A DNA stretch of 64,000 bases from Iamia sp035575815. Its GTDB lineage: Bacteria > Actinomycetota > Acidimicrobiia > Acidimicrobiales > Iamiaceae. Of the stretch, positions 34,254-44,785 are shown piece by piece; the first letter of the stretch is position 1, and each line of letters starts with the position of its first letter. A program made the position numbers and the translations under genes. The stretch is taken from contig NZ_DATLXO010000011.1 in the NCBI RefSeq assembly GCF_035575815.1, forward strand, positions 1 through 64,000, read 5' to 3'. The notes beneath the pieces were generated by a model. That model was given only the letters and a program-made list of their open reading frames with translations. It did not search any database and was not told the origin of the DNA.

Positions 34254-36464
34254 TCAGTCCACGGGGGTCGGGAGGGGCTCGACCTCGGCGAGGAGGCTGT
34301 TCAGGCCCGTGCGCTCGATCTGGTTGGGATCGGGGGCGACGAGCAGCACCGGGCAGCCGAAGCGCTCGGCGTCGGGCCGGGCCCGCTCGACGGGCTGCAG
34401 GCCCTCGGGGCCGGCGAAGGGGCGCACGACGGCCACCGCCCCGGCGGCGGCCTCGGCCCCCTCGACCGTCTCGAGCGAGGCGGCGAGGCTCCGGCCCGGG
34501 CGGCCGAGGGCACCCAGGCGATCGAGCACGGTGCGGTAGCGGCGCGACGACCGCGCGCTCTCGTCCAGGCCCACGACCATTGGCCCCGCGATGGTTGCCA
34601 GGGCCAGGCGCACCCCGTACTCCAGGGCGGCGAGGCCGGCGGGGCCGTCGCCGACCTCGACCACCGGCGCCCCCGACGCCGACGCCGCTCCGGGCCGGGG
34701 CAGGGGGGCGACCACGACGCCGATGTCCGCCGGCCCCGCAGCCACGAGCTCGGCCACGGTGGCCACCCAGTGCGGGTCGTCGCGCCGGTCGCCGACCAGC
34801 ACCAAGCGCACGCCCATGCGCTGGGCCTGGGCGGCGATGTCGGCGGCGAGGGAGGTCGTGCGCTGGGAGAACGACTGCACCGACAGGCCGCGGGCCCGCA
34901 CCCTCTCCTCCAGGCCGTGGAGGGAGTCGAGCTCCGAGGCGATGGTGTCGAGGAAGCTGGCGATCTGTCGACCGTCGGTCTCCTCCTGCTGCTCGAAGGA
35001 GGTGAGCACGACCTCGGCCGGCTGCTGGGAGAGGGCGATGCCACACGCCATGTCGACCAGCGGCTCGGCCCGGGCCGGGTCGTCGATGGCCACCAGCAGC
35101 CGGAAGGAGATGGCATCGCCCAGCGCGGCCCGTTCGGCCTCGGCCACGTCGTGTTCGACCATGCGGTCCGGGTAGATCCTCTTCAGCAGGGGCGAGGTCA
35201 TGAGCGTCGTGATGATCGCCATGAGCACGAGGGCGGTGAACAGCGTGTCGTCGAGGACGCCCTTGTCCCGCCCGATCGAGAGCAGCACCAGCTCGGTGAG
35301 GCCGCGGGTGTTCATCAGGGTGCCGATGGCCGCCGAGCGCCGCCACGACATGCCCTGGATGCGCCCCGCGAGGGTGGCGCCGGCGAACTTCCCGATGCAG
35401 GCGACGGCCAGCACCGCGGCGAGCACCCCGAGGAACTCGACGATCGAGACCTGGCCGACGCGGGCGTTCAGACCGGTCACGATGAAGAACAGGGGGAGGA
35501 GCAGGAGCACGGCGACGCTCTCGATGCGCTCGAGCACGGCGTGGGTGAAGGCCTCGGCGCCCTCGCGTGGGAAGACGATGCCGAGCATGAAGGCCCCGAA
35601 GATCGAGTGGATGCCGATCTGCGAGGTGCACCAGGCGGCGATGAACAGCAGGGCCAGCACGGCGGCCAGCACGTCGGGGGACAAGCCGACCGCCCGGAAG
35701 CGCTCGTTGAGCTTGACCAGCACCGGCTTCACGGCGACCGACATGACGACGCCGAACACGACGGTCAGGCCCATCACCCGGCCCAGCTCCACCGCGGGGT
35801 TGGCCCCGGCGCCCCCGGTGCTGGCCTCGACGACGGCGACGACGAGGGCCAGCAGCGACCAGGCCAGGATGTCGTCGATGGCGGCGCAGGCGAGGGTGAC
35901 GGCCCCCACCGGGGTCCGCTGCATCTTGCGTTCGGTGAGGATGCGGGCCAGCACCGGGAAGGCGGTGACCGACATCGACGCCCCGATGAACAGCCCGAAG
36001 GGCAGGAAGTCGATGCCCTCGGGCAGGTACGTGTCGTGGATGAGCCACGCCAGGCCGAACCCGAGGGTGAAGGGCAGGACGACCGAGGTCAGCGACACAC
36101 CGGCGGCGAGGCGCTCCTTGCCCCGGATCAGCTTCATGTCGAGCTCGAGGCCGACGACGAACATGAAGATGATGAGGCCGATCTCGGCCAGCACCTTCAG
36201 GAACGGGCGGGCTTCGAGCGGGAACAGCGTGTCGCTGATCGACTGGTCGAGCCCGAAGAGCTCGGTCACGGTGCCCGAGCCGAGCAGGAGCGGTCCGAGC
36301 ATCAGCCCGGCGAGGATCTCGCCCACGACCGGTGGCTGGCCGATCCTCCGGAACAGGGCGCCCACGCAGCGGGCCACCACCAAGATGATGGCCACGTCGA
36401 TCAACACCCACGCAACGGTGGACTCCTCCACCAGGCCTCCAGCGGCCAAGATCACGCCCGTCAC
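34254..36464 (-). CDS. CPA2 cation/proton antiporter with C-terminal Usp-like cytoplasmic tail
   Basis: 736 residues. The first about 420 form 12 or so helices with CPA2 marks: GQPPVVGEILAGLMLGPLLLG, IIFMFVVGLELDMKLIRGK, ASMSVTAFPVLARILTER, the ion-binding pair in CAAIDDILAW, and TLMNTRGLTELVLLSIG. The remaining about 300 residues are soluble and look like two universal-stress-type halves: FRLLVAIDDPARAEPLVDMAC and VRLVLVGDRRDDPHW, then GPMVVGLDESARSSRRYR. These tails sense nucleotides or regulate transport in related CPA2 proteins. GTG 36464 has GGAGGGG four bases upstream. It is related to but longer than the antiporter at 18777. Confidence 0.88.
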   Translation of the reverse strand: MTGVILAAGGLVEESTVAWVLIDVAIILVVARCVGALFRRIGQPPVVGEILAGLMLGPLLLGSGTVTELFGLDQSISDTLFPLEARPFLKVLAEIGLIIFMFVVGLELDMKLIRGKERLAAGVSLTSVVLPFTLGFGLAWLIHDTYLPEGIDFLPFGLFIGASMSVTAFPVLARILTERKMQRTPVGAVTLACAAIDDILAWSLLALVVAVVEASTGGAGANPAVELGRVMGLTVVFGVVMSVAVKPVLVKLNERFRAVGLSPDVLAAVLALLFIAAWCTSQIGIHSIFGAFMLGIVFPREGAEAFTHAVLERIESVAVLLLLPLFFIVTGLNARVGQVSIVEFLGVLAAVLAVACIGKFAGATLAGRIQGMSWRRSAAIGTLMNTRGLTELVLLSIGRDKGVLDDTLFTALVLMAIITTLMTSPLLKRIYPDRMVEHDVAEAERAALGDAISFRLLVAIDDPARAEPLVDMACGIALSQQPAEVVLTSFEQQEETDGRQIASFLDTIASELDSLHGLEERVRARGLSVQSFSQRTTSLAADIAAQAQRMGVRLVLVGDRRDDPHWVATVAELVAAGPADIGVVVAPLPRPGAASASGAPVVEVGDGPAGLAALEYGVRLALATIAGPMVVGLDESARSSRRYRTVLDRLGALGRPGRSLAASLETVEGAEAAAGAVAVVRPFAGPEGLQPVERARPDAERFGCPVLLVAPDPNQIERTGLNSLLAEVEPLPTPVD

Positions 36465-36596
36465 CTGTCCCCTCCATCTCCAGGGCGCGCCCCGAACCCC
36501 GGCGGGCGCGCCGACACCACGTGAGGCGCACAATACGGCCCCCGGATCACCCACGGGGCGGGACGGGGAGGAGGCCCCGGGCCGTAGGGTCGTTCC

Positions 36597-37583
36597 GTGT
36601 CGTCTGTCGCCCCCGCCGCCCCGGCTGCCCTGGGCGCCGACACCATGGTGATCCGGGCCTCGGGGGTGGTGAAGAGCTGGGGGACGACGCTCGCGCTCGC
36701 CGGCGCGGACGTCGTCGTGGGTCCCGGCGTGACCGGTCTCCTGGGGGCCAACGGGTCGGGGAAGACGACGCTGTTCGGTCTCCTCCTCGGGCTCCACCGG
36801 CCCGACAAAGGCACCATCGCGGTGCTGGGCCTCGATCCCACGAAGGCGGGACCCGACGTGCGGGCCCGCGTCGGCTACTCCCCCGAGCACCACTCGCTGC
36901 CGCCGGACGTGAAGGCCGTCGACTTCGTGCGCCACGTCGCCGAGATGCACGGCCTGCCCCGCCGGGAGGCCACCGGGCGGGCGTCGGACGTGCTGTGGCA
37001 GGTCGGTCTGGGCGAGGAGCGGGTACGGCCCCTCGGCACCATGTCGACCGGGCAGCGCCAGCGGGTGAAGCTGGCCCAGGCCATCGTGCACGACCCCGTG
37101 CTGGTGCTGCTCGACGAGCCGACAGAGGGCCTCGACCCGGTCCAGCGCGACGACATGCTCGCCCTCATCCGGAGGGTGGGCCACGACTTCGGCATCCACG
37201 TCGTGCTCTCGAGCCACGTCCTCGACGAGGTCGAGCGGGTGGCCGACGCGGCGGTGATCCTCCACGCCGGGCGGGTCGTGAGCAGCGGTGCGCTGAGCGA
37301 CCTCCAGGCCACGAGCACCGGCGGCGTCGTCGTGGAGGTGGCCGGCGACGGCGCCGCCCTGGTCGACGCCGTCGCCGCCCGCGGCGTCCCGGTCCAGGTG
37401 GAGGGAGCCCGGATCTACGTCACCGGCGGCCCCGAGGTGTTCGACCTCGTCCGCGACGAGCTGGCTCGCCTCGAGCTCCCGGTGCGGCGGCTCGAGCCGC
37501 GCCGACGCTCGCTCGAGGAGGTGTTCCTCTCCGCCGGGCTCGTCGGCGGACAGGCCCGATCCCCCGAGGGCTCCCATGGCTGA
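36597..37583 (+). CDS. ABC-2 type transporter ATP-binding protein
   Basis: 328 residues. Walker A LLGANGSGKTTLFG, signature STGQRQRVKLAQAI (a TGQ variant of SGGQ), Walker B VLLDEPTEGLDP and switch His in VVLSSHVLDEVE. The extra C-terminal part from about residue 225 resembles the DUF4162-like tail of NatA/CcmA-type exporters. It energises the permease encoded next (8-bp overlap at 37576). The cargo is unknown; drug, lipid or Na+ export are all seen in this class. It heads a run of five same-direction transport genes to 41678. Confidence 0.9.
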   Translation: MSSVAPAAPAALGADTMVIRASGVVKSWGTTLALAGADVVVGPGVTGLLGANGSGKTTLFGLLLGLHRPDKGTIAVLGLDPTKAGPDVRARVGYSPEHHSLPPDVKAVDFVRHVAEMHGLPRREATGRASDVLWQVGLGEERVRPLGTMSTGQRQRVKLAQAIVHDPVLVLLDEPTEGLDPVQRDDMLALIRRVGHDFGIHVVLSSHVLDEVERVADAAVILHAGRVVSSGALSDLQATSTGGVVVEVAGDGAALVDAVAARGVPVQVEGARIYVTGGPEVFDLVRDELARLELPVRRLEPRRRSLEEVFLSAGLVGGQARSPEGSHG

Positions 37584-38466
37584 GCTCATCCCCGGCGCGC
37601 CCCGGGCCCGCATCGTCGACCGGGGCTACCGGGCCTACGCCGGCCCCCGGTCCGGGGGTCGCGGGGCGGTCGTGACCGTGTGGCGCCAGAGCGTGCAACG
37701 GGCCCTCGGCCTGCGGCGTTCGCCGTGGGCGAAGATCCTCCCCGTCGTGTCGGTGGCCATCTCCTACGTGCCCGCCATCGTGTTCATCGGGCTGGTGGCC
37801 CTCGTGCCCACCGACGAGCTCACCGACATCGATCCCTTGCCGACCTACGGCGAGTACTTCCCGTTCATCCAGGCCGCCATCACCCTGTTCGTCGCCTTCG
37901 TGGGGCCCGAGGTGCTCTGCACCGACCGCCGCACCGGCATGCTCGGCATCTACCTGGCGTCGCCGCTCACCCGCGACACCTACCTCTCGGCCAAGGCCGC
38001 CGCGACCTTCACCGTCCTCAGCCTGGTCACCGTCGGCCCGCCCCTGCTGATGCTCGTGGCCTACATGCTCCAGGGGGTCGGACCCGACGGACCGGCCGGG
38101 GTGGCGGCCACCTTCGCCCGCATCGTGGTGGCGGGAGCGGCGCTGAGCCTGCTCTACACCGCGGTGTCGATGGGCGTGTCGGCTCTCACCGACCGCAAGG
38201 CGTTCGCCACCGCCGCCCTGCTGCTGCTCGTCGTGGTCTCGTCGCTCTTCATGGCGGTGTTCATCGAGGCGGCCGAGCTGCCCGGGTCGCTCTACGCCCT
38301 CAGCCTGATCAACGGTCCCTTCAACCTGGTCCAGCTCATCCACGGCGAGGAACCGCTCGTCACCGACCTGACCCTGCCGGCGGCGATCGCCGGTGTCGCG
38401 GCCTGGACCCTGCTCGGCGCGGCGGTGTGCCGCACGCGCTACCAGCGGTTGCAGGTGACCCGATGA
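37576..38466 (+). CDS. ABC-2 type transporter permease
   Basis: 296 residues with six hydrophobic helices after a soluble N-terminal part (about 60 residues). The first is about 62-82 (VVSVAISYVPAIVFIGLVAL). The motif GPEVLCTDRRTGMLGIYLASPLTRDTYLSAKAAAT is the cytosolic loop typical of ABC-2 exporters that contacts the ATPase. It overlaps the ATPase gene by 8 bp and is followed, across a repeat-borne small ORF whose ATG overlaps its stop codon, by a second ATPase gene. The substrate is unknown. Confidence 0.85.
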   Translation: MAELIPGAPRARIVDRGYRAYAGPRSGGRGAVVTVWRQSVQRALGLRRSPWAKILPVVSVAISYVPAIVFIGLVALVPTDELTDIDPLPTYGEYFPFIQAAITLFVAFVGPEVLCTDRRTGMLGIYLASPLTRDTYLSAKAAATFTVLSLVTVGPPLLMLVAYMLQGVGPDGPAGVAATFARIVVAGAALSLLYTAVSMGVSALTDRKAFATAALLLLVVVSSLFMAVFIEAAELPGSLYALSLINGPFNLVQLIHGEEPLVTDLTLPAAIAGVAAWTLLGAAVCRTRYQRLQVTR

Positions 38467-38547
38467 GCGAGCGCAGCGAGCGAGTCAGACAGTACGGGCT
38501 CTCTGACGGCGGAGCGTGCGGAAGCCTCCGCGCTCATCGGTGCCCGG
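38462..38547 (+). repeat. 86-bp dispersed repeat, copy A
   Basis: Matches 53291-53376 (opposite strand): 52 of 54 bases are identical from ACGGGCTCTCTGACGG to TGCCCGG, with a looser AGCGAG-rich part before. It contains GCGGAG/CTCCGC inner and CGGGC/GCCCG outer arms, so it can fold. The inserted unit is flanked by a 15-bp direct repeat, CCGATGAGCGAGCGC, at 38460-38474 and 38591-38605. Confidence 0.75.
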
Positions 38548-38593
38548 TGATGGGACCGGCGCTGGACGCGACCCACGATGAGGTGGTGCACCG

Positions 38594-38597
<4 letters not shown>
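38463..38597 (+). CDS. Repeat-borne small ORF A, coupled to both neighbours
   Basis: 44 codons from ATG 38463, which overlaps the permease stop (ATGA), to a TGA at 38595-38597 that overlaps the next ATPase start (ATGA). The product begins MSERSERVRQY, then GLSDGGACGSLRAH and RCPVMG. The same frame and core are kept in copy B at 53244-53375, although the flanking DNA differs. No known family is recognised. It may serve only to carry ribosomes across the inserted repeat, or be a real small Cys-containing protein. Confidence 0.45.
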
Positions 38598-39558
<961 letters not shown>

Positions 39559-39559
<1 letters not shown>

Positions 39560-40332
39560 TGGCCGCCCCCTCCTCCCCTGCCGTGTCCGAGCCGCCCGCC
39601 GCCCCCAGCGCGACATCGCCCCCCGGAGCTCTCCGGCGGCTCTACGGCGTCTTCCTGCGCCACCAGCTCACCTGGGGCCGCGCCGCGGTGATCGTCGCCC
39701 TGGGTGGCCTGGCCGTGCTGGTGGGCCTCGCCGTCCGGGCCGGGGCCGACGACCAGGTCACCGCGGGCACCGAGTTCATCAACAACTTCGCCTTCACCAC
39801 CGTCGTGCCGATCTGCGCCCTGATGTTCGCCAGCTCGTCGCTGGGCGACACCGTCGATGACCGCACCCTCGTCTACCTGTGGCTCACCCCGGTGCCCCGC
39901 TGGAAGATCGCCGCCGCCGCCACCCTCGCCTCGATCACCGTTGCCCTGCCGCTCGTGTTCCTTCCCCTCGTGCTGGCGGCGGCGGCGACCGGTGCGGGCC
40001 CGGCGCTCGTCGGCGCCACCGCGGTGGCCACCATCGTCGGCACGATCGGCTACGCGGGGGTGTTCACCGCCCTCGGGTTGCGCTTCCGTCGGGCCCTGGT
40101 GTGGGGCATTGCCTACATCCTCATCTGGGAGGGCTTCGTCGCCACCGCCAGCGCGACCGCGGCCAAGCTCTCGCTGCGGGCCTACACCGCCTCGATCCTC
40201 TCGCAGTACACCGGCGTCGGGCTCCGCCTGGGCTCGCTCACCGTGGCCTCGGGCATCGTGGTCCCGCTCGTGGTCGGTGCGGCCTTCACGGGTCTCACCA
40301 GCTGGCTCCTCACCCGGGTCACGGTCGACTGA
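39559..40332 (+). CDS. ABC-2 type transporter permease, second pair
   Basis: 257 residues with about six helices: 43-62, 78-100, 117-140, 145-170, 175-195 and 232-252. The loop SLGDTVDDRTLVYLWLTPVPRWKIAAAA is the ABC-2 coupling region. The N-terminus is a 25-residue Pro/Ser/Ala stretch. It is translationally coupled to the ATPase gene (TGATG), and its stop overlaps the probable start of the MATE gene. The substrate is unknown. Confidence 0.85.
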
Positions 40333-41678
40333 CGGCGCCGGTCGCGTCCCGCCGGGAGATCCTGCGCCTCGCCGTCCCCGCCCTCGGCGCCCTGGCCGCC
40401 GAGCCGCTCTACGTCCTGGCCGACACGGCGATCGTCGGCCACCTGGGCACGCCCGAGCTGGCGGGGCTCGGGGTGGCCTCGACGATCCTGCTCACCGGCT
40501 ACACGGTCTTCATCTTCCTGGCCTACGGCACCACGGGGTCGGTGGCCCGGCGCACGGGGGCGGGCGACCCCGCGGGCGCCGCCCGACTGGCGGTCCAGGG
40601 CCTGTGGCTCGCCGGCGGACTCGCCGTGGTGGTCGCGGCAGCGCTGTTCGCCGCGGGGCCGTGGCTGATCGGCGTGCTCGGCGCGACGGGCGAGGTGGCG
40701 GGCCACGCCCGGGTGTACCTGTGGATCTCGCTGCTCGGGTTGCCCGCCCTGTTCGTCACCATGGCCGGCACCGGGTACCTCCGCGGCATCCAGGACGCCC
40801 GCACCCCACTGGTGGTCGCGGTGGTGACGTCGCTCGCCAACCTCGGCATCCAGGTGCTGCTGATCGAGGGTTTCGACCAGGGCATCGGCGCCTCGGCCCT
40901 GGCCACGGTGCTGGCCCAGACGGGTGGCGCCGCGGTCTACCTTCGTCGCGTCGTGGGCGCGGCCCGCCGGCACGGCGCGTCGCTCCGCCCCGACGCGGCT
41001 GCGCTGCGCCGCCTCGGGCTGATGGGCCGCGACCTGCTGATCCGCACCGCCGCGCTCCGCCTCGCCTTCGGCGCCACGACCGCCGTCGCCGCCCGCATCG
41101 GGGTCGTGCCGCTCGCCGGGCACCAGGTCGCGTTCGAGGTGTGGACGTTCCTGTCGCTCACGCTCGATGCGCTCGCCATCGCCGGCCAGTCGCTGGTGGG
41201 CACGAGCCTCGGCGCCGGGGAGCCGGCCCGGGCCCGGGCCACCGGACGCCGCATCCTGGCCTGGGGCCTCCTGGGCGGGGTCGCCACGGGCCTCATGATC
41301 CTGGCGGTGCGGACACCCCTCGCCGGGCTGTTCAGCGACGACCCGGCCGTCGAGGCCCTCGCCGCCGACCTACTGATGTGGGTCGCGCTGCTCCAGCCCC
41401 TGGCCGGGGTCGTCTTCGCCCTCGACGGGGTGCTCATCGGGGCCGGCGACCTGCGCTACCTGGCCGGGGCCATGACCTCAGCCGGCGCCGTGATGCTCGC
41501 CCTGGCCGGGCTCGTGTTGGTGACCGATGCCGGCATCGCCTGGCTGTGGGCCGCGCTGGCGCTGATGATGGTCGCCCGCCTGGTGCCGTTGCTGGTGCGG
41601 TTCCGACGGGGCCGGTGGGCCGTGGCCGGCGCGGATCACCCACCCGGCCGCGCCGCACCGGGCACCCTTCCGCCGTGA
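40329..41678 (+). CDS. MATE-family efflux transporter (DinF-like)
   Basis: About 449 residues and 12 helices. MATE marks: EPLYVLADTAIVGHLGTPELAGLGVAS at the N-terminus, GYLRGIQDARTPLVV, GHQVAFEVWTFLSLTLDALAIAGQSLVGTSLGAG at the start of the second half and VFALDGVLIGAGDLRYL. It is an Na+- or H+-driven drug or metabolite exporter by family. No ATG, GTG or TTG exists near the expected start; CTG 40329, overlapping the upstream TGA as CTGA, is the best candidate, so the exact start is uncertain. A long hairpin ends the transcript at 41690. Confidence 0.85.
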   Translation: MTAPVASRREILRLAVPALGALAAEPLYVLADTAIVGHLGTPELAGLGVASTILLTGYTVFIFLAYGTTGSVARRTGAGDPAGAARLAVQGLWLAGGLAVVVAAALFAAGPWLIGVLGATGEVAGHARVYLWISLLGLPALFVTMAGTGYLRGIQDARTPLVVAVVTSLANLGIQVLLIEGFDQGIGASALATVLAQTGGAAVYLRRVVGAARRHGASLRPDAAALRRLGLMGRDLLIRTAALRLAFGATTAVAARIGVVPLAGHQVAFEVWTFLSLTLDALAIAGQSLVGTSLGAGEPARARATGRRILAWGLLGGVATGLMILAVRTPLAGLFSDDPAVEALAADLLMWVALLQPLAGVVFALDGVLIGAGDLRYLAGAMTSAGAVMLALAGLVLVTDAGIAWLWAALALMMVARLVPLLVRFRRGRWAVAGADHPPGRAAPGTLPP

Positions 41679-41689
41679 TCCGTCGGCCG

Positions 41690-41736
41690 AGCTTCGTACG
41701 CAGATGTGCCACGGAGGACAACATCCGTACGAAGCT
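41690..41736. terminator. Bidirectional terminator hairpin
   Basis: AGCTTCGTACG-CA-GATGT and ACATCCGTACGAAGCT pair almost fully (16 bp, 2-nt bulge, 13-nt loop). It lies between the convergent MATE and acetyltransferase genes. Confidence 0.65.
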
Positions 41737-41743
41737 GTGGAGG

Positions 41744-42988
41744 TCAGAACATGGTGGTGCAGTGGGGCGCGACCTCGGAGCGGAACAGCGCGTCAGCCGT
41801 CGCCAGCGCGCCGGGGCGCTCCGCCCGGACGCGACCGACCCGAGCCAGGACCGACGGCGCCACGCCCCCGAGGGCGACGGCGCCGAGCTCCTCAGCACCG
41901 AGCACGACATCGGCCGGACGGTCGGTGGGATCCACGTGCCCGGCGCCGGTGGCGTCGGCCTCGATCAGGAAGCGACCGCCGGAGGCCGGCCGGAAGGTGT
42001 CGACCACCTCGACCACGATGGCCCCGGCGGTGCCCCACCAGCGCGGTCCGAGGGCGGCGGGCACGTCGAGGATCCGCAGCCACAACCAGTCGGTGACCTC
42101 CGAGGCCCGCAGCCGCCGGGGGTCGCGCAACGCCCACCGCAGGGGGTCGTCGAGCGGGGCGTGGAACACGTCGACCTCGACGTAGAGGTCGTGGTCGAGC
42201 AGGCCGCGCCACAGTGCCACCTGCACCGCGTCGTCGACAGCCTCGAAGCCCTCGACCCGCAACGTGCTGCCCGGCAGGCGGTCACCCCAGTCGAAGACGG
42301 CCCGGTACGTGGCCCAGCCGTCGACGGCACCGCTCGCGTCCTCGTGCACGAGCACGTAGAGGGCACTGCCCCCGTCGCGGCGGAACGGTCGGTCACCGAA
42401 CACGTGGGTCTCCCACCAGGCGTGGGAGCGGGCCACCGAGCCGGGGCGCCGGGAGCGGAGGCCCTCGTACGCGTCGGGCAGCGCGGCGCGGGCCTCGTCG
42501 ATGGTGACCTGTCGAAGCCGACCGGCCGGCGGCGGCGGGGCGTCGGCCCGGAACGCGGCGCGGGCCGGGTCGAGGCGCAGCCGCACGCCCTGGGTGGCCA
42601 GCCCGTACCCGTAGCGGCCGTAGATCACGGCCTCCGAGGCGGTGAGGATCACGACGGGTTCGGGCCCGCTGGCGATGTCGTCCATCTGACGGGTCATGAG
42701 CTCGGTGAGGATGCCCCGGCGCCGGTGGGTGGGGGCCACGCCCACCATCGTCACCCCGGCGGCGGCGACCTTCGCCCCGCCCGGCAGGGTGAGGTCCATG
42801 GTGAAGGTGCCGGTGCCGCCGACCCACTCGTCGCCCTCGAGGGCACCGATGCTGCGCGCCGGCTCCCACAGCATCGCCTCATCCTCGATCATCTCCGGGC
42901 TGGGGGACGGCTCGCCGAACCCACGCCACACCGGGCGGGTGAAGTGCTCGAGCTCCTCAGGGTGCGGGACGCGGTAGGTGAGGCCCAT
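41744..42988 (-). CDS. Eis-like GNAT N-acetyltransferase
   Basis: 414 residues with the three-part layout of Eis: an N-terminal GNAT domain with the acetyl-CoA loop VGVAPTHRRRGILTELM (about residues 83-99), a central second GNAT fold (about 150-290), and a C-terminal sterol-carrier-like domain. The last residues, TTMF, would place the free C-terminal carboxylate in the active site as in Eis. Eis enzymes acetylate amines, including aminoglycosides and protein lysines. VILTASEAVIYGRYGYG is also typical. The gene stands alone and is convergent with the MATE gene. Confidence 0.85.
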   Translation of the reverse strand: MGLTYRVPHPEELEHFTRPVWRGFGEPSPSPEMIEDEAMLWEPARSIGALEGDEWVGGTGTFTMDLTLPGGAKVAAAGVTMVGVAPTHRRRGILTELMTRQMDDIASGPEPVVILTASEAVIYGRYGYGLATQGVRLRLDPARAAFRADAPPPPAGRLRQVTIDEARAALPDAYEGLRSRRPGSVARSHAWWETHVFGDRPFRRDGGSALYVLVHEDASGAVDGWATYRAVFDWGDRLPGSTLRVEGFEAVDDAVQVALWRGLLDHDLYVEVDVFHAPLDDPLRWALRDPRRLRASEVTDWLWLRILDVPAALGPRWWGTAGAIVVEVVDTFRPASGGRFLIEADATGAGHVDPTDRPADVVLGAEELGAVALGGVAPSVLARVGRVRAERPGALATADALFRSEVAPHCTTMF

Positions 42989-43054
42989 CTCCGCAGCATG
43001 TCCGACCGGAGGTTGCGCAGGGCCACCAGTTCGGCTCCTCGACCCGCGAACCGC

Positions 43055-44785
43055 TCAGATGCAGCTCTCCAGCACGTCCTGAAGCTGGGGAGGGAGCTCG
43101 CTGCCGCCGCTCGAGCGGAACTGCTCGTCGAGCGCCTCGAACTCCTCGAGGGTGAGGATCTCCTCGATGCCGTCGATGCCGCAGGTGCAGGTCTCGGTGG
43201 TGCCGCCGGTTCTCACGCACTCGTCGATGAAGGTCTCGCGCACGGCCGCGGGGTACGGCTCGCCGGGCCCCGCCGGCGCGGTCGACTCGGTCGTGGTCTC
43301 CTCGGTGGTGGAGGTCGTGGTCTCCTCGGTGGTGGAGGTCGTGGCGCCCTCGGTGGTGGTCGTGGTGGACTCCGCAGACGAGTCGCCGCCGCCACCCACA
43401 ATGGCGGCGAGGGCGATGATCAAGATGACCGCCACCAGGGCGATGACCGCCACGATGGCGACGACCTTGCCGCCACCGCCACTTCCGCCGCCACCGGACG
43501 ATCCGGTGCCCCCATCGCCGTAGCTGTAGCCGCCGGTGGCCGGCGAGTAGGCGCCGGTCTGAGCCGCGGGCGGGTGGCCGCCCGTCGGGGCGCCGTACCC
43601 GCCGGTCTGCGGGTCGTGCCCCTGGACCCCGTAGCCGGTGGCCGGGCCCGGACCGGCGGCGGACTGCGGCGCAGGCGTCGGTTGGCCCCAGGACGCAGGT
43701 GGCGGCGCCGGTGTCCCCTGGCCCCAGGACGCAGGCTGCGGCGGAGGGGTGGGAGCGGGGTACCAGGCGGGCGGACCCTGACCGTGGGCCGCCGGGGGGG
43801 GCGGCGGCGTCGGGCTCGGGTGGGGCGAGGGCGCCGGTGGGGGCGTCGCCTGGGGCCCAGCGGCGGCGGAGCCCACCCCCGTCCCGGCTGTGGCGGCGCC
43901 GACGGCGAGAGCCGCGGCCGGGAGCCCGGGCATCAGGTCGGGGTCGGTGTGGAGGGGGACCGACTGGACGCCACGCCGCTCTTGGAGGTGCTGCGCCCAC
44001 TGCGCGACCTCGAGGGCGGAGGCCGGGCGCTTCTCGGGGTCCTTGTCCATCAGCGTGTGGATAAGCAGGGCGACGTCGTCGGGCACGTCGTGCTCGACGA
44101 GCGGCGGCGGGTCCTCGGTGTTGACCCGGTACATGATGGCCACGACGGACTCATCGGCGTCCTTGACGAACGGGGTGCGCCCGCTGGCCACCGCACAGAG
44201 CATGGCGCCGAGGGCGTAGAGGTCGCTGGCGGCGGAGGCCCGGGCGCCGCGGAGCACCTCGGGAGCGGTGTAGGCCACGGTGCCGGTGATGACCCCGGTG
44301 GCGGTGCGCTGGCTGTCGCCGAAGCGGGCGATGCCGAAGTCGGCCAGCTTGTAGTCGCCGATGCGCGACGCCAGCACGTTGGCCGGCTTGATGTCGCGAT
44401 GCAGGATGCCCGCCTGGTGGGCGGCGCCGAGGGCGTCGCACATCTGCACCGCGACCCGCAGGACCTCCTCCCACGGGGCCCGACCGTGGTCACCGAGCTT
44501 CGCCTGCAACGAGCCCGACGGCAGGTGCTCCATCGCCAGGAACGGGAGGCCGTCCTCGGTGGCGCCGGCGTCGTACACGGTGACGACGTGAGGGTGCCAC
44601 GAGAGCGAGCCGATGGCCTGGCACTCGGCCTCGAACCGGCGCTTGGCGTCGTCGTCGGACGGGTCGACGTTGGTGAGCACCTTCAGGGCGACGGTGCGGC
44701 GCAGCTTGGGCTGGTTGGCCCGGTAGACGACGGCGAAGCCGCCCCGGCCGAGCTCCCGCTCGACCTCGTAGCCCGGGACCGACAT
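43055..44785 (-). CDS. Transmembrane Ser/Thr protein kinase (PknB-type) with extracellular Cys-rich tail
   Basis: 576 residues from MSVPGYEVERELGRG. The kinase domain (about 6-270) has GRGGFAVVY, K35 in VALKVL, HRDIKPANVL (D131, K133), ADFG (D149) and TAPEVL. It is followed by a Pro/Gly/Tyr-rich cytoplasmic linker (to about 455), a single transmembrane helix (KVVAIVAVIALVAVILIIALAAIV), a Thr/Glu-rich stalk with three TTEETTT-type repeats, and a small extracellular domain with four Cys (DECVRTGGTTETCTCGI...ESCI). The domain resembles no PASTA sensor. AAGGG precedes the ATG; GTG 44821 would add 12 residues. The activating signal is unknown. Confidence 0.9.
   Translation of the reverse strand: MSVPGYEVERELGRGGFAVVYRANQPKLRRTVALKVLTNVDPSDDDAKRRFEAECQAIGSLSWHPHVVTVYDAGATEDGLPFLAMEHLPSGSLQAKLGDHGRAPWEEVLRVAVQMCDALGAAHQAGILHRDIKPANVLASRIGDYKLADFGIARFGDSQRTATGVITGTVAYTAPEVLRGARASAASDLYALGAMLCAVASGRTPFVKDADESVVAIMYRVNTEDPPPLVEHDVPDDVALLIHTLMDKDPEKRPASALEVAQWAQHLQERRGVQSVPLHTDPDLMPGLPAAALAVGAATAGTGVGSAAAGPQATPPPAPSPHPSPTPPPPPAAHGQGPPAWYPAPTPPPQPASWGQGTPAPPPASWGQPTPAPQSAAGPGPATGYGVQGHDPQTGGYGAPTGGHPPAAQTGAYSPATGGYSYGDGGTGSSGGGGSGGGGKVVAIVAVIALVAVILIIALAAIVGGGGDSSAESTTTTTEGATTSTTEETTTSTTEETTTESTAPAGPGEPYPAAVRETFIDECVRTGGTTETCTCGIDGIEEILTLEEFEALDEQFRSSGGSELPPQLQDVLESCI

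Noticed and set aside
43278..43390. Short tandem repeat (GTGGTCTCCTCGGTGGTGGA-like units)
   Set aside because: It is explained as the coding sequence of the Thr/Glu-rich stalk of the transmembrane kinase.
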